Assembly: GCF_002953715.1 (NCBI RefSeq)
Contig: NZ_CP025013.1
Coordinates: forward strand, 434,001 to 498,000
Direction of reading: 5' to 3'
Length of the DNA stretch: 64,000 nucleotides
From: Rhizobium leguminosarum
GTDB taxonomy: Bacteria; Pseudomonadota; Alphaproteobacteria; Rhizobiales; Rhizobiaceae
How positions within the stretch are numbered: position 1 is the first letter of the stretch; each line of letters starts with the position of its first letter. A model generated the notes under the pieces. The model worked only from the letters and a program-made list of their open reading frames with translations. It was not told the origin of the DNA and searched no databases. Positions 32,747-41,032 of the stretch are shown piece by piece. A program made the translations under genes and the position numbers.

Positions 32747-33070
32747 TTACCGCGTATAGAGTTCCAGTGCGCCGATCAGGATCAGCGCGCCAACAACGAT
32801 CCAAGTGACAGCCCGGATGATTGTCCGGTCGTGATGAACGCTTATGTCGCGCTGCCGCACCATGGCGAGCGCAAGCTCAAGTGCTGCTTCGTCCGGAATG
32901 TCGAATCTCTGGATCTTATCCTTCAACACGAGGTCGATGTAGGCCCGGTTCGCCTGCCGACCGACGACACAGCCGGTTGCACCGGTGAGCCAATGCGCGA
33001 ACATATCCGTCTCGTCTACCGTAAAGCGCAGGGCGGGCCGGGCATTGACGGAAAGATGCGCATACTCCAA
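32747..33070 (-). CDS. Small single-pass membrane protein of unknown function
   Basis: 107 residues from the TTG at 33070, chosen because AGGGAGG lies five bases upstream; the longer frame runs through a tandem repeat and the dehydrogenase gene. A soluble part (ARPALRFTVDETDMFAHWLTGATGCVVGRQ, DLVLKDKIQRFDIPDEAALELAL) is followed by a C-terminal membrane helix AVTWIVVGALILIGALELY. I do not recognise the family. It sits within the catabolic operon and may anchor or assist an enzyme. Confidence 0.55.
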   Translation of the reverse strand: MEYAHLSVNARPALRFTVDETDMFAHWLTGATGCVVGRQANRAYIDLVLKDKIQRFDIPDEAALELALAMVRQRDISVHHDRTIIRAVTWIVVGALILIGALELYTR

Positions 33071-33071
33071 A

Positions 33072-33116
33072 CCCGCCTCCCTTGCCCGCCTTGCCCGCCT
33101 TGCCCGCCTCGCCCGT
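33072..33116. repeat. Tandem 9-bp repeat (about 5 units)
   Basis: Units of CTTGCCCGC (three exact, then CTCGCCCGT, preceded by CCCGCCTCC) lie immediately upstream of the ribosome site of the small membrane-protein gene. In the minus frame they would encode Arg-Arg-Ala repeats. Such repeats can change copy number by slippage. Confidence 0.7.
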
Positions 33117-33125
33117 TCTGCCTGT

Positions 33126-34553
33126 TCAGGCGCCCACTTGGCTGATAAACTTTGTGGCCAGATAGGCCTGCAGGCCCTCGGAGCCGCCCTCGCTTCCATG
33201 GCCGCTGTCCTTGATGCCGCCAAAGGGCGTTTCGGGAGCGGCAAGGCCGAAATGGTTGATGGAGATCATCCCGGATTCCACATCGTCGGAAATGCGTGCG
33301 ATGTTGGCGCTTGACCTGGTGAACGCATAGGCCCCGAGCCCGTAGGGCAGGCGGTTGGCCTCGGTGATCATGTCGGGCAGCGAGGTGAACCGGTTGATGA
33401 CAGCGACAGGGCCGAAGGGCTCCTCATGCATGATACGGGCCGAAAGTGGCACATCGGCAAGCACCGTCGGAGCGTAGAAAGTACCCTCGTTGCCGATGCG
33501 CTTACCGCCAGTCACCAGCGTTGCGCCCTGCTCGATGGCATCGCGGATAAGACCGTCGACGGCATCGATCCGGCGGGCGTGGGCAAGCGGGCCCATTTGG
33601 GTTTCCGCTTCACTGCCATTGCCAACCACCAGCTTGCCCGCGATATCCGCAAAGCGGGTGACGAAATCCGCATGCAGGGGGGCCGCCACCAAAAAGCGGG
33701 TGGGAGATGTGCATATCTGTCCGGCGTTGCGAAACTTCATGCCAGCGCCGAGCGTGCTGACGGCGGCAGGATCCGCATCGTCGCAAACGATGAATGGCGC
33801 GTGGCCGCCAAGCTCCATCGTCGTGCGCTTCAGATACTGGCCTGCCAGTGACGCGAGATGACGACCGACCGGCACGGACCCGGTAAACGAGATCTTGCGG
33901 ATGATCGGAGAAGGGATGAGATGGCTGGAGATTTCGGCGGGTATGCCGAACACGAGATTGAGCACGCCTGGAGGCAAACCGGCTTCCTCGAAGCATTCAA
34001 CCAGTGCGATGACGGAGCTCGGGGTTTCCTCCGGTGCCTTGGCGATAATCGTGCAGCCTGCCGCCAGCGCTGCGGCTATCTTGCGGACGAGCTGCCCGCA
34101 GGGGAAATTCCACGGGCTGAAGGCGGCGACCGGACCGACGGGCTCCTGAATTGCCATTTGCCGGGCGCCCGGCAGGCGAGAAGGGATGACCCGGCCATAG
34201 GCCCGGCGCGCTTCTTCCGCATACCATTCGATGATATCGGCAGTCGCGCTGGCTTCCAGTCGTGCCTCCGCCAGCGGTTTTCCCTGTTCGCGGGTGATGG
34301 CGGCCGTGATGGCTTCACCGCGCGCGCGAACCAGAGCTGCGGCCTTCAGCAGCAGACGCGAGCGTTCATAGGCGGTGGTCTTGCGCCAGGTGGCAAAGCT
34401 GCGACCGGCCGCCTCCAGCGCCGTATCGAGATCGGCCACCTCGGCAATGGCGACCTCGCCGGTCTGCTGCGATCTGGCCGGATCCATGACCCTGCCGCGG
34501 CGTGTGCCGCTTCCGGCCGTCCAGACACCATTGATGAAGAGGGATTTGGTCAT
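33126..34553 (-). CDS. NAD(P)-dependent aldehyde dehydrogenase (succinate-semialdehyde dehydrogenase type)
   Basis: 475 residues of the ALDH superfamily. The cofactor segment is PWNFPCGQLVRKIAAALAAGCT, the catalytic Glu is in TMELGGHAPF, the catalytic Cys in RNAGQICTSPTRF, and EEPFGPVAVINRF follows. It is most like GabD-type semialdehyde dehydrogenases. In this operon it would oxidise the aldehyde released by the HpcH-type aldolase next door. A second, separate GabD-type gene serves the hpa operon near 52 kb. Confidence 0.9.
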   Translation of the reverse strand: MTKSLFINGVWTAGSGTRRGRVMDPARSQQTGEVAIAEVADLDTALEAAGRSFATWRKTTAYERSRLLLKAAALVRARGEAITAAITREQGKPLAEARLEASATADIIEWYAEEARRAYGRVIPSRLPGARQMAIQEPVGPVAAFSPWNFPCGQLVRKIAAALAAGCTIIAKAPEETPSSVIALVECFEEAGLPPGVLNLVFGIPAEISSHLIPSPIIRKISFTGSVPVGRHLASLAGQYLKRTTMELGGHAPFIVCDDADPAAVSTLGAGMKFRNAGQICTSPTRFLVAAPLHADFVTRFADIAGKLVVGNGSEAETQMGPLAHARRIDAVDGLIRDAIEQGATLVTGGKRIGNEGTFYAPTVLADVPLSARIMHEEPFGPVAVINRFTSLPDMITEANRLPYGLGAYAFTRSSANIARISDDVESGMISINHFGLAAPETPFGGIKDSGHGSEGGSEGLQAYLATKFISQVGA

Positions 34554-34582
34554 GGTAAGCTCCTTAACGAGACAGGCGGCAA

Positions 34583-34915
34583 TCAGGCATATTCCGGCCG
34601 GGCCGGCGTGAAGATATCGAGGTTGAGAACGGGCTGGTCGCCGATGACTTCGGCATAGTGGATGACATCACCGGGGATCTTCGCCACACCACCAGGCCCC
34701 AGCCGAACCACGCTGTCGCCGATATGAAAATCGACAAGACCGGACATGATGTAGACGATCTGCTCGTGCGGGTGGGAATGGGGCCGGGTTTCATGCCCGG
34801 GCTGAAGCAGATGCAGGGCCAGCGTCGCGCCGTCTCCCGAAAAAGCCTTGCGCTGAATTCCAGGGCGCACGGGCGTCCATTCCATCTTTTCCCAATCGAC
34901 ACTGTGAACATCCAT
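34583..34915 (-). CDS. Single-domain cupin protein
   Basis: 110 residues from the ATG at 34915; an ATG six bases upstream touches the AGGAGGA ribosome site and is too close. The cupin motif 1 is GHETRPHSHPHEQIVYIMSG (His, His, Glu metal ligands) and motif 2 GPGGVAKIPGDVIHYAEV (His). Probably a metal-binding isomerase or dioxygenase-like accessory in the operon; no substrate can be named. Confidence 0.87.
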   Translation of the reverse strand: MDVHSVDWEKMEWTPVRPGIQRKAFSGDGATLALHLLQPGHETRPHSHPHEQIVYIMSGLVDFHIGDSVVRLGPGGVAKIPGDVIHYAEVIGDQPVLNLDIFTPARPEYA

Positions 34916-34937
34916 GATCATTCCTCCTGAAGAAGCC

Positions 34938-35693
34938 TCAGCCGGCAAAGGCCGAGCGTTTGACACGACGCGCCTCGGCAAGCAGGAAGCTCTGGTCCGA
35001 GCCGCAAATAAAGACGGAGATGCCCAGCGCGCGGTAAGCAGCAATGGCTTCGACGGAACCGACGAAAATACCGACTGCTCGTCCGTGCCGTTGCCCGGCC
35101 TTAGCAATGGTGGTAATCGCGTCTTGAAGACGCGGATCGTCCGCGCCCGAGCAGCCGAGCGAAAGGGCAAGATCGGCTGGGCCGATAAAGAGGACATCGA
35201 TGTCGTCGATCGACGCAATCGCGTCCAGTTGTTCCAAGGCTTCGCCGTCTTCGATCTGAACGAAAAGCACGCGTTCCTTGTCGGCGCGGCTGCGAAACGC
35301 TTCGACATTATCCGTTCCGAAACGGCCGGCCCGTACCGAGGGTGAAAAGCCGCGCGAGCCCCTGGCAAAATCCGCAGCGTCCAACACGGCCACGGCATCG
35401 TCGGCACTCCGCACATGCGGCACCACGACGCCGGTGGCGCCAAGGTCCAGCACCGATGCAATAGGCATGGGATCATTGCCGGGAACGCGGACAAGCACAG
35501 GCAACACCCCGGCAACCGCAACCATGTTGTCGACCTGGCCATTGTCGATCGGCGCATGTTCGGCATCAGCCACCACAAAATCCAGCCCGGCAATCCCAAG
35601 CAGCTCGATGATATGGAAGGCCGGCGTCTTCACGAATGTGCCGATAAGAGGCTCTCGCCTGCGTATGCGTTCCCGGAAATGGTCGGAGGTCAT
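34938..35693 (-). CDS. HpcH/HpaI-family class II aldolase
   Basis: 251 residues with all family residues: His in FVVADAEHAPID, Arg in PVLVRVPGND, Glu in LFVQIEDGEAL and Asp in FIGPADLALSLG. These enzymes cleave or make 2-keto-3-deoxy or 4-hydroxy-2-oxo acids to pyruvate plus an aldehyde with a divalent metal. Its start overlaps the stop of the DUF6282-type gene (ATGA). The aldehyde product would suit the dehydrogenase two genes downstream. It is a paralogue, not a copy, of the HpaI at 49 kb. Confidence 0.9.
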   Translation of the reverse strand: MTSDHFRERIRRREPLIGTFVKTPAFHIIELLGIAGLDFVVADAEHAPIDNGQVDNMVAVAGVLPVLVRVPGNDPMPIASVLDLGATGVVVPHVRSADDAVAVLDAADFARGSRGFSPSVRAGRFGTDNVEAFRSRADKERVLFVQIEDGEALEQLDAIASIDDIDVLFIGPADLALSLGCSGADDPRLQDAITTIAKAGQRHGRAVGIFVGSVEAIAAYRALGISVFICGSDQSFLLAEARRVKRSAFAG

Positions 35694-36607
35694 GTGTCAC
35701 CAATGAAGCGGGCGGCATTTCCCGCAACCATCTTGCGAACGTCATCTTCGGCATAATCGAGATCGAGCAGCAGTCGGATAATCTGCCGGAACCCCTCGAT
35801 CGGGGTTGGATTGTTCTTCTGCCCGAGATCCGAACCGAAGAACGTGTTGTCGACACCAGCGGCAGCGATCGCCTTACGCAGGTGGTCGTGATCAAACAGA
35901 TAGAAGGTCGAGGGGATGAACATGCAAATGGAATGCTCGATCATCACCCCCATGCGGACAAGCTGTCCGATATCTTCGAACGTGCCGTCGTTCACATAGG
36001 TTGGATGGTTCAGGAACATTCGTCTTACGCCGCGCGCCTTCGCCTCCTCGTAAAACGGCCAGAGTTCGTCGATGTGATGATGGCCGCCAGAGACAGCTGC
36101 ATCGGCCTCGGCGATCAGATCCAGAATAAGCTTCACATCATCTGTGACAGCGCCGGCGGCATCGACCAGGCGGCAGCCGATGGATGCGACGGTCTTTTTG
36201 CTGTTGACCGGAAACTTGTTTTTAAAATCGGCATCCTTCTTGTCATGGTCCAGATGGTTCTGCGCATGCGCTGTCGCCATCCAGACGACCCGGGCGCCCT
36301 GCTTCAGCGCATAATCAACCGCGCTGGGGTTAAGTCCGCCGAGTGGATTGTTGAGAACGATCGCACCAAGCGTCTTCACGTCGGACGGATAATGTTTGTT
36401 GATCAGATGGGCGATGGGCATCGTCGGATAGTAGTGATCCTTGAGCAGGATAGCCGCCATGCCGGCATCTGCAGCCTGCCGGACCACTTCGATATGATCC
36501 ACCGCGCGCGGCATCAGCGATGGCCCGCTATGCACGTGCAGGTCGACGGCACCTTTCATCAGGCGATCGATCTGGGCGTTGCTTGTGGCATCAGCGGTGT
36601 TGGTCAT
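35690..36607 (-). CDS. DUF6282-type metal-dependent hydrolase (amidohydrolase-like)
   Basis: 305 residues. The N-terminal metal motif VDLHVHSGPSLMPR (H-x-H) is followed by LLKDHYYPT, an AVSGGHHHIDELWPFYEEA His cluster, MFLNHPTYVN and GSDLGQKNNPTPIEGFR with the final Asp. This is a PHP/amidohydrolase-like barrel I associate with DUF6282. Function not established; it could open a ring or cleave an amide in this pathway. Confidence 0.8.
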   Translation of the reverse strand: MTNTADATSNAQIDRLMKGAVDLHVHSGPSLMPRAVDHIEVVRQAADAGMAAILLKDHYYPTMPIAHLINKHYPSDVKTLGAIVLNNPLGGLNPSAVDYALKQGARVVWMATAHAQNHLDHDKKDADFKNKFPVNSKKTVASIGCRLVDAAGAVTDDVKLILDLIAEADAAVSGGHHHIDELWPFYEEAKARGVRRMFLNHPTYVNDGTFEDIGQLVRMGVMIEHSICMFIPSTFYLFDHDHLRKAIAAAGVDNTFFGSDLGQKNNPTPIEGFRQIIRLLLDLDYAEDDVRKMVAGNAARFIGDT

Positions 36608-36630
36608 CGTCCATCTCCCAAAATTTCGGC

Positions 36631-37674
36631 TTACGAAGCGGGTATGAAGTCTCGCCAGTGGTCATGGCGCAGCGGCATCTCGGCAAAGGTCTTGCGCCGG
36701 TCTGCGGCAACGCCCACGGCGGCGGTTGCAGTGAGCCCCTTGGTCAGTAGCCAGCTATCGAGTTCGGCCACGCTGCGGCTGATCACATCATAGCCGCGCA
36801 GCATCACGGCGGAGGTCATGCCGACAGCCGAGGCGCCGGCGAGAAGCATGCGTGCGGCATCGAGCCCATTCTGTGCGCCATTGATGCCGATGAGCGGGTG
36901 ACCAGCGCCGAGGCGCGTGCGGGTCAAGGCCAGCCATTGGCAGGTCAGCGGCAGGTTCCAGAATCCACCAACCGCGAGGCTCGTACCGAGGTATGGCTCT
37001 AGCGTTTCGATATCCGGAACAAATCCCAAAAGCCGTCCGGCCATCACGACCGAGTCGGCCCCGTTTGCGAAGGCGGCTTCCGCCAGATCCGGAACACGCT
37101 CGCTCTGGCCCGTCAGCTTTATCCAGATTGGGATGGAGACTGACGAACGGACTGCCGCCACGATTGCGGCGACCCTTTCGGGCAGCAGCTCGGTCGAAAC
37201 GGCACCTTTGGCTGCCTGGCTCGCATAGGGCGTGCCGATATTGAACTCCAGAACGCGCAAACCCGCCTGTTCGACTGCGCGCGCCAATATGAGGGCATGA
37301 TCGAGATCCGCCAAAATCAGACTGGCGACTAAAAGACAGTCATGTTTCCTGGCAATTTTGTCCAGCGCCACGGCCTGCGCCAACCATTCTTCGAAGCTTT
37401 GCGGTGTTAAACCGGACCGGCTGGCGATCGTCGCGTCACGCGGGGCGGATGCCCATCGCACCGGGCACCAGTCAGCATCGAGAGCTATATATTGAGCACG
37501 GCGGAGTTGGTCGCGAGCGGCCTCTGATTCGTTGGTGGATTTGACGACAACAGCACCAGCCCCGGCCGCGATCGCCCGCTCGACACCGCTCATGTCAATC
37601 ATATGCTCGCCGGAAGCGGCGATCACCGGGTTCTTGAGGTCGACGTTGCCGATCTTACAGTGAAGCCTGGACAT
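36631..37674 (-). CDS. Dihydroorotate-dehydrogenase-like flavoprotein
   Basis: 347 residues from the ATG at 37674 (two earlier in-frame ATGs exist). The FMN barrel is recognisable: LHCKIGNVDLKNPVIAASGE, AGAVVVKSTNESEA, VLEFNIGTP, PIWIKLTG with the flavin Lys, LIGINGAQNGLDAARMLLAGASAVGMTSAVMLRGYDVI. It resembles the DHOD/PreA (dihydropyrimidine dehydrogenase) group. It would reduce or oxidise a C=C bond in a ring or unsaturated acid. First gene of the eight-gene operon, 40 bases after a candidate IclR site. Confidence 0.87.
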   Translation of the reverse strand: MSRLHCKIGNVDLKNPVIAASGEHMIDMSGVERAIAAGAGAVVVKSTNESEAARDQLRRAQYIALDADWCPVRWASAPRDATIASRSGLTPQSFEEWLAQAVALDKIARKHDCLLVASLILADLDHALILARAVEQAGLRVLEFNIGTPYASQAAKGAVSTELLPERVAAIVAAVRSSVSIPIWIKLTGQSERVPDLAEAAFANGADSVVMAGRLLGFVPDIETLEPYLGTSLAVGGFWNLPLTCQWLALTRTRLGAGHPLIGINGAQNGLDAARMLLAGASAVGMTSAVMLRGYDVISRSVAELDSWLLTKGLTATAAVGVAADRRKTFAEMPLRHDHWRDFIPAS

Positions 37675-37997
37675 GCAGCATTTCCGTTCCCATTCACGCA
37701 TTAACGTTTTATAATACAAAACATCGTATCTTAATACAGGACGGATTTACGCCTGTCAAATTCCAGCCGGCCTCACGGGCACGCTATTGCCGTGCGAACG
37801 CGGTTTGCTCTGCTCTCGGAGCTCAACGAATGCGTGATTTCGGGAAATGGGTGGCGCTACGGCCAATTGGCTCTTCTCGGGAAGAGCCTTCCCAAGCGCC
37901 GGGCAATATAACCGACGGGCTGATGCCCGCCGGCCTCGTTCTTATCTATTTTCTGCCGCGTCTATCGGAATTCGTAGATCGCGGGCTTTATAGCCGT
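37675..37997. other. Promoter region of the catabolic operon
   Basis: 323 bases between an orphan binding-protein gene and the DHOD-like gene. Apart from the candidate operator close to the operon start, I see no gene or clear terminator. Confidence 0.5.
37715..37734. promoter_or_regulatory. Candidate IclR operator in front of the DHOD-like gene
   Basis: TACAAAACATCGTATCTTAA matches 14 of 20 positions with the reverse strand of the site at 30444-30463, sharing the core AAACATC. It lies in an AT-rich stretch 40 bases before the operon's first codon. Confidence 0.5.
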
Positions 37998-39122
37998 TCA
38001 GTGCGGAAGGGCTTTTTCCGGGTAGAGACCGGGACGGCCGGGAGAGGGTTCGCCCTTGGTTTCACCGAGATAGAGACCGATCTGCGCGCGGAAGCGCTCC
38101 ACAGCGCCCCGATCCGCAAGGAAACGACCAAAGGCGGTCGGATCGCCATTGCTATATTCCCAGATCGGCTTGTAGCCCGCCGGCGGGGCCACATCCGTGC
38201 GCACCGACCACATGTACCAGACGTTTTTCTGGGTGTCCTTGTCCAGCAGCCAGCTGAGATAAAGCTTGGCTGCGTCGGGATGCGGAGCGCCCTTCAGGAT
38301 TGCGGCTTGCTGTGGCCATGCGACAAAAGGATCTTCCTTGGGCAGCACAAAACGGGAGACCGTGCCGTCGAATGGCACCAGACCGCCGTCGGTGGAGAAG
38401 GTCGCGGTTGCAGCGCCGCTTTCCACCATGTCTGCCGGAGCCTGCGTGCCACGCACATAAATCGGCTCCTGCTTCGCTAGCGCCTCGACATAATCCCAGC
38501 CGTATTTGTCGACGACCTGCTTGAACCAGAAGAGCACGGCGTCATCGTCGGTGGGATAGGTCAGAACCAGCTTGCCCTTGAATTCAGGGCGGAGGTAATC
38601 CTTGGCTTCGCGTGGCCAGGTTTTTTCATCCGGCATGAGCTTCGAATTGACCACATTCGAAAACGCATCAACAAACACGCCCGTATAGGCGCCATCCGGA
38701 TCGCGGAATTTTGCATAGACCTTGTCCCAGCCGGTGGGCTTGTAGGGCACCAAAATGCCTTCCGCCTTCCAGCGAGGGAAGTTCTGCAGGGTCTGGATCT
38801 GGATGACGTCGGCAACGTGCTTGCCGGTCGCGACCTGGTTGTCGATGCGGGCCTCGTGGAACTTGCTGTAGTCTACGACCACGTCCAGTGTGACGCCCGG
38901 AAAGCGTGTTTCAAAGGCCTTCTTTATGCCGTCCTGCTGGCCGGGCGTGTCGCCGCCCGCATAGACGATCACGCGGCCACCTTCCTTCAGGGCTGCCTTA
39001 TAGAGGTCATCAAGACCTCGTGTCTCTGTCGCCTTGGAATTTGCCGCTTGTGAAACAGCAGCGCTGCCCGCCAGCGTTGCTGCTGCGGTGAATGCCAATA
39101 CGGTTCTTCGGGTCAGTTTCAT
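37998..39122 (-). CDS. Orphan ABC substrate-binding protein (iron/AfuA-like family), Tat-type signal
   Basis: 374 residues from the ATG at 39122. The signal TRRTVLAFTAAATLAGSAAVSQA has the twin-arginine pattern. Mature part: DDLYKAALKEGGRVIVYAGG, FETRFPGVTLDVVVDYSKFHEARIDNQ, RPEFKGKLVLTYPTDDDAV, FVAWPQQAAILKGAPHPDAAKLYLSWLL. This is the COG1840-like group that binds iron chelates or small organic acids. No permease or ATPase gene adjoins it, so it must share a transporter elsewhere, or its partners were lost. Confidence 0.87.
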   Translation of the reverse strand: MKLTRRTVLAFTAAATLAGSAAVSQAANSKATETRGLDDLYKAALKEGGRVIVYAGGDTPGQQDGIKKAFETRFPGVTLDVVVDYSKFHEARIDNQVATGKHVADVIQIQTLQNFPRWKAEGILVPYKPTGWDKVYAKFRDPDGAYTGVFVDAFSNVVNSKLMPDEKTWPREAKDYLRPEFKGKLVLTYPTDDDAVLFWFKQVVDKYGWDYVEALAKQEPIYVRGTQAPADMVESGAATATFSTDGGLVPFDGTVSRFVLPKEDPFVAWPQQAAILKGAPHPDAAKLYLSWLLDKDTQKNVWYMWSVRTDVAPPAGYKPIWEYSNGDPTAFGRFLADRGAVERFRAQIGLYLGETKGEPSPGRPGLYPEKALPH

Positions 39123-39288
39123 TACATGTCCTTGCTGATGTTCTTGCAGCCTTGCACGGTGTCTGGCCGGGAGAGGGGGCTGCGAAGGAGCGCCGTCATT
39201 TCCATGAATGCGGCGACCTTCGCGGGACGAAGCGGGCCGCCGGGATGCGCATCCCGGCGGCTCTCGGTAAAATCCAAGAAGAATTTCG

Positions 39289-39867
39289 TTACTTCTTGAT
39301 GGCCTCGATATCGATGTCGAGCGCAAGGTCCGGACCGAGGCCGAAATCCGTAAGTTTCTTCAGGCCGAAATCCAGCCCGTTGAACTTGCCTGTGGCGGAG
39401 CACCCGGTCTTGACGGTCTTGGCATCCCAGGGAAGCGGAGACTCGGCATTCCAGACGACATCCAGGGTGACCGGCTTGACGGTGCCGGCAAGCGACAGGT
39501 CGCCGGTGACCTTGGCGGTCTTGTCACCGGTCTTTTCGATCTTCGTGCTGGTGAAGGTGACATCGGGAAATTCCTCGACATTGAGGAAATCGGGGCTCTT
39601 CAGGTCGGCATCACGCTGATCGAAGTTCGTGTCGATGCTGTTGGCATCGAGCTTCAGCGAGATCGAGCTTTTCGCAATGTCTTCCTTGTCGAAGGAGATC
39701 GTGCCCCCAACGGTCTTGAAGATCCCGTGGGCATTCGACCAGCCGGCATGATTGATCTTGAACGAGACCCAAGCGTGAGTCGGGTCAACATCATAAGTAT
39801 CTGCGGCAAAAGCAGATCCTGCAAAAAGCGCGCCGGTCAGCGCCGCGACCAGAGCTGCGAATTTCAT
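39289..39867 (-). CDS. YceI-family periplasmic protein
   Basis: 192 residues from the ATG at 39867. The signal peptide MKFAALVAALTGALFAGSAFA is followed by ADTYDVDPTHAWVSFKINHAGWSNAHGIF, the lipocalin-like YceI opening, and LNVEEFPDVTFTSTKIE. YceI proteins bind isoprenoid lipids in a beta-barrel and are often encoded next to cytochrome b561 genes. Here the upstream partner, 44 bases away, is a different multi-pass membrane protein. Confidence 0.92.
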   Translation of the reverse strand: MKFAALVAALTGALFAGSAFAADTYDVDPTHAWVSFKINHAGWSNAHGIFKTVGGTISFDKEDIAKSSISLKLDANSIDTNFDQRDADLKSPDFLNVEEFPDVTFTSTKIEKTGDKTAKVTGDLSLAGTVKPVTLDVVWNAESPLPWDAKTVKTGCSATGKFNGLDFGLKKLTDFGLGPDLALDIDIEAIKK

Positions 39868-39911
39868 TGGTACTCTCCTTTGATTGGGCCGGCCGGTCCT
39901 GGGTCGAATGT

Positions 39912-40781
39912 TCATCCCTGAAAGAGGACGGCGGCGATGGTGATGGCGATGGTGGCCGGAACCGCGGTGGCAATGCCGGCAGCAATGGGTCGAAGGAACC
40001 GCGGAAGGCGATGGAAAGCGATGCCTCCGAGAAGAATGAAAGCGGCGACGACAAGGGGCAAAACCGCGAATATGATTGCGGCGGGCGCCGCCTTCGGCGC
40101 AAAGAGTGCTGTCATAATCAAATGCACCGAGATCACGGCGGCAAAGGCAAGCCCCTCGAAACCGCGCAGTGCGAGCGCATGGTCGTCGCCCCTGAAATAG
40201 CTGACATAGTTGACCAGCAGCCAGCCGCCGGTGAGCGCCGCAAGCGCACCATCGATTTGGGCCATGCCGACGAACGCGCCTAACGCGGCCGAAAGCGCAG
40301 CCGCGATGGAAACGCTAAGCAACGCAGTCGCCAACGCCGATGGCTCCCCGCGGCGAGCACCGGCCGGCTTTGCGATCGCTGGGCCGATCGCGGCGGTCGT
40401 GACCACAAACACGGCGAGAACGACGATGGATTTGGTGGAATTGGCAACGAGCACGTTCTTGCCCAGCAACCAGCCTGACAGGGCGAGCGCGACGCCAACC
40501 AGCATCGTGCTGACCGCCACCGGAAGCGGCCTGCGCACAAGTGCCGGGATCGCAAAGATGCCGGCGCCGAAGAGCAGAATTATCGGGAGCTTCTGCTTTG
40601 CGGAAACGGGAGGAAGCACCGGCATACCTTCGAGCATCAAGTGGATGACAACAGCAGCCAGCGGGATCAGCAGGGCGATGATGAACCCGCGCCTGGCTGG
40701 AAACACCATCGAGGCCAACGCAACGGCCATGCCGAGAAAAAACGGCACGCCGACAGTCGTCAACAGAAGCTGCTTCATCAT
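39912..40781 (-). CDS. Multi-pass integral membrane protein of unknown function
   Basis: 289 residues from the ATG at 40781; the open frame continues upstream without coding character. About nine hydrophobic segments, for example LLLTTVGVPFFLGMAVALASMVF, FIIALLIPLAAVVIHLML and AIIFAVLPLVVAAFILLGGIAF. Small loops, no recognisable catalytic motif. Co-directional with and close to the YceI gene, so probably functionally linked. Not a transporter family I can name. Confidence 0.65.
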   Translation of the reverse strand: MMKQLLLTTVGVPFFLGMAVALASMVFPARRGFIIALLIPLAAVVIHLMLEGMPVLPPVSAKQKLPIILLFGAGIFAIPALVRRPLPVAVSTMLVGVALALSGWLLGKNVLVANSTKSIVVLAVFVVTTAAIGPAIAKPAGARRGEPSALATALLSVSIAAALSAALGAFVGMAQIDGALAALTGGWLLVNYVSYFRGDDHALALRGFEGLAFAAVISVHLIMTALFAPKAAPAAIIFAVLPLVVAAFILLGGIAFHRLPRFLRPIAAGIATAVPATIAITIAAVLFQG

Positions 40782-41032
40782 GGTTGTATTTCCCCGAAGC
40801 CGGATCAAGATTATCGGTCGGCACGCTATAAGCGCCATTTTATTTAACAAGTGTACTATCTGGGCGAGGCAACACAAATTCGTGATCAAATCCGAAACAA
40901 AAGGCGGCAAACTGTTCAAAAATAGTGAACGAATAAACCCGTACTCGCCGATGCTGGGGAGGCCCAATCGACTCCCCTCGCGACTGGAACTGGCGATGAG
41001 GTAAATGCTTGAACGGGGCTCTGTCAGATCAC

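Noticed and set aside
33072..33116. CRISPR-like or protein Arg-Ala repeat
   Set aside because: Units are 9 bp, contiguous and without spacers; the Arg-rich translation is outside the probable gene, which starts at the TTG at 33070.
39123..39326. N-terminal extension of the orphan binding protein
   Set aside because: The upstream 68 codons lack a start with a ribosome site, and the Tat-type signal peptide begins at the ATG at 39122.
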